Below are positions 50,601 to 62,600 of a DNA stretch of 64,000 bases, piece by piece. The notes under the pieces are model-generated. The model did not search any database, was not told the origin of the DNA, and saw only the letters and a program-made list of their open reading frames with translations. Source of the DNA: Carettochelys insculpta (taxonomy: Eukaryota > Chordata > Testudines > Carettochelyidae). Where the stretch lies: the NCBI RefSeq assembly GCF_033958435.1, contig NC_134146.1, forward strand, positions 25,566,501 to 25,630,500. The letters are read 5' to 3'. The first letter of the stretch is position 1; every line of letters begins with the position of its first letter. The translations under genes were made by a program, and so were the position numbers.

Positions 50601-53600
50601 ATTGGCTCAAAATCCCAGTCTCTTCCTCAAGCTCTTCATCCAATCTCAGTCTCTACACACACCTCTACTTGTGGCCTTTCAGTCCATCTGCATCCTCTAC
50701 TCACAGTCCCAGTCTCCTTGCCCAGGTAGTCCCAAATTACCAGCTAGTCCCCCACCTCAGTTTTTGCCTCCCATCCAGCTGCCTGCTCTGAACTGCTCTG
50801 CACAAGTCTGACTCTTGTCCCCCTCTGCATCTGAATGAGACTGCTTCATCCTCCTTGCTACCAGGAGCTTGAGAGGTCACTGACAGCACTAAAGATACAT
50901 ACACCTTTTTCTCAGTTCAGGTCCCCAGACCAAGCACAGCCCACAACTATTCAGAATTAAAAATTAAAAGGAAAAACTCTGCTCAGCCCCCCAGCCTAGA
51001 TCAAGCACAGTGCAGTCATAATCTGTGGGGAATTTAACTGAAAAAAAAAATAAAAATAAAAAAAAAAATCAAAGTAATGTCTACTAAGCTCTTAATACAA
51101 TAGACACATTCAAAAAAAACCTCCATAAATGGCATTTGGGGGTTTGTATTTTATCATTTGATACCAACAACTTTTTGAAACTTTTTATATTATACTTACA
51201 AAATCACTGGCTAAAGTGTTGTAGGTTGTCAATACTACGTCTTGTTTTGAAAGAAATGCTGGGTCTTTGATGCGGTCAGGACCATAATAAACATATATAT
51301 TCAAGCAAATATCTGGCCTGATATGTTGCTCAAACTGATCCTGAAAGGAAAATCATTAGAGAAACTGAGAGTCATCAAATGTTGCTACAGATCTGTAATC
51401 TTGAAGATAGCTTACAAAAACAGCTATAGATTCTGTTCCAAGTCTATGGCATTCTGCCACTACCAATAGGAGAGCATAGGACAGACATATAACAGTTGTT
51501 TGTTTTGGAGTAAGAGAACAGAGGGAACTGTAGCATCCAACTTAGTTACAGCAAAAACAAACAGAACCAATAACAAAGCAAAGCTGCACAGTCACTAGTG
51601 ACTGCACTGCTATGGAGTTGAGAGGAAGCAGGTGGGGAGACATTTTTACATAATGTAAAACAAAGCTATGATGCTATTTTCTGAATAAAATCTCATGTGT
51701 TACTAACTACATTTTATTAACATGAAAGACTTCATTGAGCTACTTTTCATCATTAGTTTGATGCACCTTTTCAAATAAAACAGTTAATCTTGGCTCATCA
51801 CTTTAATTTTTGTTTCTAAAGAGTTTCACCTTTGTAGCTCTGTGGCACTAGACACAATGGTGCAGAATCTGAATTGCTGACAAAAAGAAGGGAATACAGT
51901 CCAAAATTAAACTGATTTCAATCAAAGGTATCAGAGTTCTAGGGTGTAAATATAATGTATTGGGTAAATTTAACTTCCTCACTCATAATTTCCCACACAA
52001 AGCTTTATTCATTGCGTTTTCCGCAAGTTTCTCCACTACTGAACAAGTATTAGGAAGCATTTTCTTGGTAACTTCATGAATCACCAGAATATAGAGAAAT
52101 AATTATAGCTAGAGCTAGACAAGATTTTTTTATGTGAATAGTTTACTGGCCCACCAAAAATTGCTTTTTCAGTTGATTCAAAACTATTTCCAAATTTGCT
52201 CATTTCAAATAAGGAATTAAAACAGTTTTAGATGCTGCATCCTCAGTTCAATTTTGTAGTTTTACAAAAAAAAATTACACAGACCAAGAAAAAACTGAAA
52301 AGGCAAGAATAGTCCCTCTCATCTCTTTTCAGTTTTAATTATTCTGTTGTAAAATCCATTGGCATAAAGCTTCTACAGAGACAAGTGATTTTGAAGCTGA
52401 GAGTCCCTTTAACATGGTTACAAACAACAAACCCCTTACTTGAAATAAAGGAGGTTGGAACCGTGAGCCTGTGTGGAACCCAACTGCTCAGTAATGACTC
52501 CCTAGCATGATTGCTTGGGTGACAATATTTACTGCTCTTTAGTGGACATGAAAAAAGTCACATGTACCCATGAATAAAATCCATTTAGTCTCACTGCACT
52601 ATCACTTCACTTCAATTTGTTCCATTATAAAAATTACCTATTTTTAAATAAATATTTTGTTTCAAAATTAGAAGGAGAAGCAGGACTTTTTAGTCACATG
52701 ACATGTTACAGGAGCACTGTAACTTATGCTGCCAAAATTAAGAGTCATGACATATTAAAGAATTAACAGGATAATGTAAAACGTACAATCCAGTTGCTCA
52801 AGACAGAAAGTGGACATATGATCAGTGTTGTTCTGGGGCCCTCTTCAGAATCACTTTTCTTAATAAACTGTACACTTGCAGAACCTGAGAAAATAGAAGG
52901 GACACTTAACAGGATAATCATTTACCTTAATCTTTTATTTTGAAAGGTAACAAAGATGAAGCTAAAAGAAACAATAGTTTTCTCACTCTCACTCTCACAT
53001 TATGTGGCAGGAGATGCTGTATCATAAAATGTGCCCATATTTTGAGCTGGGACCAGCACCCGGCCCTGCTCTCATTCTCTCCCTCCCCACCCCCAACACA
53101 GGTCAGCCAACCCCACAGCAGCCACAGCAACCAGCTCCTCCGCATGCCAGTTAAGTGAATATGTCAGCTACCTGGGTGCCAAATAACCAGGATTTTTCTG
53201 TATTTCACTTTAAAAGGAACAAATTCATAAGGCTTGTGTTTATTTTTTCATTACCTTTTTTCTTTGCTTTCTTTTTTAATGGAGCAGATGGAGCTTCAAG
53301 AGCAGAAGCAAAACCTGTGTCTTCTTGAATAATGAAAGAAGCTGCAGACAAAAGACCACATCCAATACAAGACATTTTAAAAATGTGTGCAAGTGTAGGT
53401 AAACTTTTTTATAAATAAGTCACACTAAAAAAAAAGTTGAACAAATGAACCTTTTTTCAGACTATTTTGCAGGTGGCTACCTAATAGAGCACTGACTAAC
53501 ATGAAGTGGCTCTCAAAGGGACAGAATCTATGGGCCATTAAGCCAAGTGATTTAGCACAAGTTTCACTTCAAACATGCAAACATACATTATAACTTTGGA

Positions 53601-56600
53601 TTTGTTTACACAAACACCTACCTCACACTAAGCTGGGGTGTAAACCTACCCTCTGCTAGACTACTAAGCATTAAGTGCCCACATGGACTCTGCTGCCATA
53701 CATACTACAGCTGGCCCCCTCCTTACAGAAGGGGCATGGTAATGATGAAGTTTGGAAGATGCTAATGAGGGACTGGCATGAACATGCAGCACCTTATTAG
53801 CATAATGACGACTGTGTGTGATTTGAAAGTGCCACTTTTGGAACGCATGCTGCCCATGTAGACGGGGGCCTTTCGAAAGGCCCCCTGGACTTTGAAAGCC
53901 CGTTCATCCTAAAACCAAACAGGTGCAGGCAATGTAATGTTGGCTATGTTTACATTCCAGCTTTCTGCAAGTGTTTGTATAAACAAGCCCTCAATACAGA
54001 GTGCCTACAGTCTTTCAGATTTTCTTTCATGCGAAGTATTTAGTCTGACAGATAACATATCTCCTTGCACTTTCAGATTACACCTATGCATTTTATTTTG
54101 TATTACAACACTGCCTTTCACATGCACATTCTCAATTTCTGTGCCTACACATCACCACATCCTTTTTAGAATCCAAGCATCTCACGTAACCTCACTGCAC
54201 CTTCTACCACTGAAGAAAGGACACTCTTCAAAAGTTTATCACATCGTTACTTCTTCAGTCAGAGAAGCTATTGAAAAGCATAAGTCCGGGGAAGGAGTGC
54301 AAACTCAGGAGTCCTTTCTTAAATAACAAATCAAGGTTTTAGTTCTAATAGGTAAATTCACTCTTACAGATGATATTTGGTTAAACCAGGTTACACACAC
54401 ACACACAGTGTTGAACACAAGTCTGCAGGACCCTTACTGAAATCTCTTTCTGGATAACAAGTTGGCCCAAAGTATCTGCTAGTGTACAATTTCTGGTACA
54501 GAAAAGAAAACCAGAAACAAAAACTACCATACATTTATTTCTCTTTCTGGTTGCTGGGATATCTTTTTCACATTTGACTGGGGAAAAAAAAAAAGAAAAA
54601 TGTTAGAACAATTGTTTTTTCAAAATTGAAGGAAGTTCAATAGTTAAGTTAAAACAGAATTAAGTACAACTTACTCCTTGTTTTTTGTGGCAGCCACTCT
54701 TCAGATTCCTCTGAGTCACTACTTAATGTGCATTTCGTTTTCTCAGATTTAGCTCTAAAAATAATACAATAAAACCCCCTTCACAACCAATACTAAAACT
54801 TGAAGACCATGTTTTAGCCAAACAGATTAATATGACATAAATATAGCAAATAAACATTTGAAATCATCCTCAGAGGGTGTGGGGGGGGGGAAAAACAAAA
54901 CATATTCCGTTATTGTTGCACTTCAGTATGCAAACAGGATGTGCCATGGTGAAATGGCACAAACAAATTTACATATTTTAAGCTCAAGCCAAAAAGCTGT
55001 CCATTTTGTCCACAGAACACTGTATCTAAAGTAGACCTGAACCACTGACCAAAAATATTGGAATTTAGCAGGACATCAGAATTTCATGTCAAGTTTTAAA
55101 ATCATAAAAACAGAGTTTCTGATTATTTTAATTGTGAAGTAGATATGTGGCATTGTTACTTCATGCCTATTCCTCAATTAGTCATCTTTCATATATTCCA
55201 CCTTATAATGCATGCTACAGCACACTTTTGACAATTTTATCTGCATCTCGGGAAAGAAAAAGGATTATTGTTGCATGAATGCTGGCAATATACCCTTTTT
55301 TTTGTTTGTTTGTTTAAATTGAAAAAGAGGTATCAAAACAGCAGTATTACAAGAATGGATTAGAGTTATGACCTTTGATAATAATATTAAGAGTCCTGCA
55401 TGGATATCCAAAGACATAAATCGGTATCCCTGGAACTGCAGGACTCTCCCAGGAACCACAGAAGTAAAAGGAGCAGACAATGGAGCTGCTACTCCCAGGA
55501 GCCAGTGCCCTCTAAATGGCTGTACCACACCGAACCCTCCCTTCAGCCTTTCCATGCAGCTGTCTGCATCACTGTCCAGGGGACCTGCTAGTGACCCTGG
55601 TGCCTGTCCCAGTGGGCAGGGCTGAGGGCAGTACAACTGTGCCAGAGTTGATGCTGGTGCTTGGCACTGGCTTCTGGGAGCAGCAGCTCCACATTCTGCT
55701 CCTTTCACTGCTGCAGTTCCCAGAAGAACCCTGAGGTTCTGAAAATACCATTTTATATCAGCAGATATTTGCATCTGTCAGTATAAATCTGTATCCACGC
55801 AGGACTCTACTACACTGACAAGATGGACAAAAAATTTAGACTGTAGGGAAGAGTCACTTAGAAAAAAAGTTCATAATGAGCAGAGGAGAGGACACCAAAT
55901 ACTCACTACCTGGCTAAGATCATCCTTACTCCAGTCCAAATTATATATAAGCCAAGAAGGACCTTCATCTTCTAGTTTCTACCTAATTGCTTTAACTTTA
56001 TTCAAGTGTCATGTAACAAGTTAGCAAACAGAAAAAGTCTGTTTCAGAATATTACCTTTTTGGTTTGGAACTACAACATTGTTCATTCACAATTTCATTC
56101 TCCTCCTTTACATTAGAAATGGTGGGTTCCATATTACAACTGTTCCCTTCAGGAAAAAAAATGTTATGAAAAAGGTAAACACAGTGTTTTTGTCTGAAAG
56201 ACAAGCTACCTGAGACTACTTTATTAATAAAACTAGTCCAGGTTTTAGATAATGCGGTTCTAAATTCCTCAGCATGAAATAAGCATAAGTAATATTTTTG
56301 AGTCAAGATTGTAAATTTAAAATAAATATATTTCCAGCCACCTAACACAATGACATATAAAAACAACCATTGAGCACTTTTCCTAACTAAATAAGCATAC
56401 CATCCAAAAATGTAAAAAGGTGATAATGGCCTGTGTGATGCACTCAACCTACACAATGTTGTAATAATTACGTGAAGTATGCCTGTGTATGGTATAATTT
56501 GAAAACTAATACTTTTCCGGTCAATACTAACCTGATAAAATACATATGGCAGCATTGTATATGAAGTTCTGAAACTACTGTGTATGATGTTCAAAACTCA

Positions 56601-59600
56601 TGTTCTACCAAAGTGATCAGAGAGATCTACAAAGGAGTGTATGTTTACCTTAATTTCATAGAATCACAGAATATTGAAACTAGAAGGGGCCTTGAGAGGT
56701 TAAGTTCAGTCCCCTGCACTCATGTCAGGCCAAGCATAACCCAGATCATTCCTGAGAGATGTTTATATAATCTGCTTTTAAATATCTCCAAGAGAGATTC
56801 AACCTCCCTAAGTAACTTATTCCAATTGCATTTTGCATTTAAGAAGTAAACAGAATAATCAAGTAGGAAGGGAAAACAAAGAAAACGCAAACAGATGGAA
56901 AAGACAGGAGTGCACATCCTCCCACACAGACCGAATCACATCTGGAAAAGATTTTCAGGAGGGAGGATACGAAAATTGAAACTATAAAAAGAAGGGGCAA
57001 ACACCCCAAGTCTCCACACTCAGTCTACCACTGGCATTTCACCTAAGATGACAAAAGAAAACAGCCATTGGAATCTGAGGGGCATCTGTATTTCAAGAGT
57101 TTAGTCAATAATAGTGTTTCCTCTAAATTTTTATGGCTATGTGCAGAATGAATTTTGCTGTGTGTACCATATCATGTTCATACTGGTGCACATAAAATTC
57201 ATTTTGCACATAGTACATGGAAGGAGTATACTCTTCCCTCACTATATGAGCACAATTGGTTCCCAACTTTCTGCTTGTAAGTGAAAACTCGTAAGAGAGA
57301 CACCAAATTACCATTACAATACACATAAAAGTTTCTGAGTGGTTCCTAGCGCTCCTAACTCAGTGAAGGAGTGGCAGTACGTAGCGCTGCTTTTGAAAGG
57401 TAAGTGAACCTTGGGTTGGGGAGGGTTAGTGGCTGGGGGCAGTTTGGGGCAGTGAGCAGGAGGGAAGGTTAAAATCTGGTGGCCAGTTGCGTCCATAGGG
57501 GGAGGAAATGGGCAGGGGTATTCAGGCTGCCACAGTTTGGGGCTGTGGGGCACAGGTGGCGGTGGGGGGTCTGGCTGCAGGGCCAACAGGGGGGTGATCT
57601 GGCTGCTGCAGTTTGGGGCCACGGGGCTGGCAGGTGCCTCAGGCTGCCACAGCATGGGGCTGGCAGGGGGTCCGGCTGCGGGGCTGGTCAGGCTGGGGGG
57701 GGGTCTAACTGCAGTGGGTTGGGGCTGCGGGGCTGGCCGGGTGGGGTCAGACTACGGGGGCTATTGGAGCTACGGAGAGGGGTTATGCTCATATTAGCAT
57801 GGGGGGGAATTCACTCATCAAGTGAACTAAGGGAGGTATGTGTGTCCCTCGTTTAAGCAAGTACTCTAAAGTAAAGTAAAGTAAAGTAAAGTAAAGTACT
57901 TGTTTAACGAGGAATGAGTGTCGTGCCAAGAGGCTTGACGTGCAAGCTACCCAGCATGAGAGTTATCCCCAGCCCTCTCATTGCAGTAGTTTGGGGCCAG
58001 ATGAAAGTTGCCTCTCCATGGCCGCAGCAGCTCCAGCAGGGCTGAGCCAGGGGAGGGGCACCTGTCCTAGCGCTGCACCATGTGCTGGAACTGGGCTGGA
58101 TCCAGGCAAGGGACACTTCTCATCCATACAGGCCAGGTTCGCACTGGGGGAGAGGTGCCTCTCCCTGCCACAGAAGGTCTGGGGCTGAGAGAGGCCCCTT
58201 TCTCTGCCATAGCTTTAATCTCCTGTGTGGGACTTAATAGGCAACTGTGCAGCCATACAACTTAGGGGGAACCTAGGTCAGTAACCTTGCTGGAAACATA
58301 CGCGGAGAAATTTTGCTGGAATTTAATATAGTTAGTTGTGTTAAAACATTTACTAGTGCCTTTTTTGTAACCATTTGTCTCATTACTTATGCTCCACTTA
58401 AAATCTCTTTTGTAGTTAATAAACTTGTTTTACTGCGTTATCTAACCCAGTGTGTTGAAGCTGAAATATCTGGATAACTATTTAAGGAAACAAGCTCGCA
58501 GATTCTTCCTTTAAATGGAAGAACAGACTTAATATATTTACACTGTCCAAGAGAAGGCTGAATAGTATAGGATGGGCTTGTCTACACTACCACCCTCCTT
58601 TGAAGGGAGGATGGTAAGTAGGGTGTTGGGAGTTTATTAATGAAGTGCTGCGCTGCACATGCAGCACTTCATTAAGCAAAGTCCCACCCCCCCTCTCGCC
58701 CCCGGCAGCAACTTCTAAGTTTTAAACTTTGAAGTACCGGCTCGCGTCTAGCCACGGCTCACCCGCCGGTGCTTCGAAGTGCCAGGACAACTTCGAAGTC
58801 CCTTTACTCCTCTTCTAAACTCTTGAGATACAGATGCCCCTCAGAGTCCAATGGCTGTACTCCTTTACTTCGAAGTACCGGCGGGTGAGCCGCGGCTAGA
58901 CACGAGCCGGTGCTTCAAAGTTTAAAAAACTTAGAAGTTGCTGCCGGGGGGTGGGACTTTGCTTAATGAAGTGCTGCGTATGTAGCATGGCACTTCATTA
59001 ATAAACTCCCAACACCCTACTTACCATCCTCCCTTTGAAGGTTTGTAGTGTAGACAAACCCAATGTGTATCTGGTGGGAAATCTGAGACTGGGAATGTGC
59101 TGAAGTAAAAAATGATGAGAGTGAGCAGATAACTGCCTGACTGTAGTTACACACAGACACTTAGGATATGGGCTCCTTGCTAGAAAGCTATCTGCACGCA
59201 GCCTAGGTGGCAGCTACTTCAGCAAGCCATTGTAAGGCACCCACTGTTGCCAGGCTGGAATGAGACAGCCCTCCACTTGCCTGAATTCTACCCTTATATG
59301 CCACAGTCTGGTTCTAGCTGACGTACTTTTAAATTAGAATTCTCAAGCTAAAGATATAAACAAAGCTTTTTAATAAGACACTGAAAGGTAACTCTACACA
59401 TTTACCCTCTATTGTGAGTTTACGCTAGACCCTTTTTATTTTAAAATCACTTCTGAATAGATGATTCTTGTTAATGCTAGTATATTTGAAATCAAATAAA
59501 AATGTATAATTACAATATAATTATAAATAGACTATCATGCAAGTTCATACAAAAATACAAAGCACTGAGTGAAAACACAATTTGTCCCCACAGACAGAGA

Positions 59601-62600
59601 CCACCACAGGACTTAGTCAAATAATGTTATGTAGACTAAGTATAAAAGAACCTTGTTTACACTCAATTTCAAAATAAAGAAAAAAAATAAAGAAAAATGA
59701 CTTAATTCTGGTTAGTTGATCACATAAGACTATTAGAGCATGGCTCTATCCAAAGCAGGCTAATTACATTAGACAAGGTAGTTAGAGATTGGCTAATGTT
59801 ACAAGCACTTTTTACACCAAAAGGACAACAGATAATGTGAAATGGAGAAATATGAGAACAATGTCAGGCTGATGAAGAGCTATGGAGAAATAAAAAAATA
59901 AATGGTTCACAACAAAAGAGGCTCTTCCCTACAGTGGAATACAGTGACTTTTATATCAAAGTCCATAAACCTCACTCACACCTGTTTACAAGATCAATAC
60001 CTAAAATTGGGTCTGACTGCGTTATTGTAGTCAACTCAAGTACAAAATTTGCAAGACCAGTCCCAACAAATGTATGTCAGAATAGAGCGCTTCTTTAAGA
60101 TAAAAGTTGTTCTGTGTGCAGATTTGATTAATTAGGGATTAATTAGAGACATCTGAGTTTCTGAACTACCTAAAACTAGTTAAAATCATCCAGAACAGAG
60201 CTATGACCCTAGGTCCCCAGTCAGAGGCAGTATGTATTGCATGGTTACCCTGAAACTACAGACCATCAGAAACTATCCCAGGACTCCCAGGGTCCAAGAT
60301 CTGTGGCAATAATCCTGGGAGCTCTCATGGCTTCCCAGCTCCTTACTGAAGGACAGGCAACCTAGGCTGAGAGCCTTGGCTAAAGTTCTGTTTCTTGGGG
60401 CTTCCAGATTCTGTGCTGTGGAGTCAGGACCCAGGCCCCAGTTAAGAGGCAGGCCTTCCAGATTTAGCAGGCTCTCAGCTATGTAGGAGTCTGAAAACTC
60501 CGGCATAGCAAAGCTGCCACAGAGCAGCCCACACGGTGAGGCTCCTCAGCAATGTCCCAGGCAAATATGCAGGGTTCCACTGGGCAATGCCAGAATCCTA
60601 CTTGTGATCTGGCAAAAGTTCATCGAACTGGATTCATTTTGATGAGCCATTTCAAACGTGATGATCTAGAATTTTCCAGTCTGGTTGCAACTAACTATAA
60701 TTATTTATTACTATTCTAATACTAGAGTCGTGGTATGCTACTACGTTATCTGTTCTAGAGCTAGAATGAAGTATTAATAATTCAAGTACTTTTGTGTGTC
60801 CTTTCATATCTTCTGTTACCTTTCAAAAGTTCATGTCCTTCATTTTTCATACCAGTGACGAATTCCTAAGGAAAAACAACAGTACATTATTACTTTTTAT
60901 TACATTACAAATATAATGTGCTATTTACTGTTTTAATCTGTCCAGATAATTTTTGAATGCAAAAACTGGGTTAGTGGTCATGCATCTATATTAACCAAAA
61001 ACTTTTAAAAAATTGAGTTTAACACATCCATATAATAAAAATAATAAAAAAGCAGATATTGAAAATGGCAGAAAGAAATTTTAAGTACACAAGTATAATG
61101 GAAGCAAAATTAGCCATTAAGCTTTTCAAACTATTCTGAACCCAGAAACTAAGCACTACCATATAATTTTGATGCACTCATGTACAGAATACAAATAATT
61201 AGTAAATTCTCTAACTCACTCTGTCCACAGCATAGCTAATTACAGTTATCAGAAAGGCGTGAGCTCAGCAACAGACAACTTTGATAATCTAAAAGAACCT
61301 TGCCAATCCTCTATGCCCCACCCCATGTTTTTTTAAACCATAAACTATTTGGTAAGAAGGTTTTCCAGAAAGTAAATTAGTCTGAGGTGTTTCTCCACAC
61401 CCAATATTAGACTCTCTGCTTCATATTTTTTGGGAGCTATGTAAGGAAAAAACTATGGAGGAAAAAACACTTAGCTGTGCAACATAATACTGTTAAAAAG
61501 GACCTTTGTGTTTGATTTTATATGAATTAACTCAATAGAACTTGAATAAAATGTGTTTTCAAGATCGCTATATTAGCTCTTCCCTGGAGTACATTGTTTT
61601 AAGTTAAAATACACAGACCATTTTATTTTAAAGGGGGAGAGGCATGTAAAAATAAATTTATAAACAATGCCCTCTAATTAAAACAGAACTAGGCCATGTC
61701 TACACTAGCCCCAAACTTCAAAATGGCCATGCAAATGGCCATTTCGAAGTTTTCTAACAAAGCGCTGAAATACATATTCAGCGCTTCATTAGCATGCAGG
61801 CAGCCGCAGCACTTCGAAATTCACGCACCTCGCCGCCGCACGGCTCGTCCCGACAGGGCTCCTTTTCGAAAGGACCCCGCCTACTTCGAAGTCCCCTTAT
61901 TCCCAGATAGGAATGGGAATGGGAATATGCACGGCCATTTCGAAGTTTGGGGCTAGTGTAGACACGGCCCTAGTGATTTAACATATCCTTCTGCTTCTTC
62001 CTTGATATCCCAAGCATAACAATACGATCTCACCTATAAAATGATATGAGGTAAGGATTATTGATTACTTGCTATAAGAAACTGATTACAAAAAAGTCAT
62101 GGTATGCAACATCTACCCTTTAAAAAAATAAAAAAAAAATCTCACCTTATGCAAATGATCACTTTTAATCTTTTTAACAGGAAGAGGTTTCCCATCACAA
62201 AAGTTGGTAAGAATCAACGCAATTGTTGCTAGTGTTTTACCCTAGATAAAAATACAAAGAATGTCATTTATGATTTTTCCAGAGATTAGCAAATTTGAAC
62301 AGAGTTTGACTTAAGTACGACAAAGTTACCAATCCCATATCATCAGCTAGTATTCCTCCAAGAACATTTTCTGGTCGTTCTTTTTCAGCAAAGTTTGTAA
62401 GTGTGTTATAGAAGAAGTTATTTTTCTCTTCCCAAAACAGTGGCAACTCCTTACTGTTCTCACGTGAAACCATCCAAGCTAAAGCCTGCTTTTGGTGCGG
62501 AAGTAATGGTGTTCCAACAGCCTATAAGTTTAAAAAAAAAAAAAGAGTTATACATCTTTCACATTAATCAAACATACTCACCCCTTCTCTTCCCAAAAGG

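Larger units (their letters stand above)
47237..51199 (-). other. HLTF intron with MITE/CR1 nest and LTR-like block
   Basis: About 4 kb. Contains the nest above and a GC-richer stretch from 49,430 to 50,930. No exon is recognised. Confidence 0.6.
56147..60819 (-). other. HLTF intron, largest in the linker region
   Basis: 4.7 kb with a CR1 fragment, a Tigger-like block with pentanucleotide repeat (57222-57915), fold-back MITE C (58573-59062) and an unrecognised GC-richer block at 60,200-60,550. Confidence 0.6.

Noticed and set aside
55265..55774. 169-codon open frame on the - strand
   Set aside because: Coincides with the palindromic element at 55390-55810, and both strands are open for that reason. 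No recognised protein.
56052..56594. 180-codon open frame on the - strand taken as one gene
   Set aside because: Only its last 91 bp (56056-56146) is an HLTF exon. The upstream part is intronic and hydrophobic by chance.
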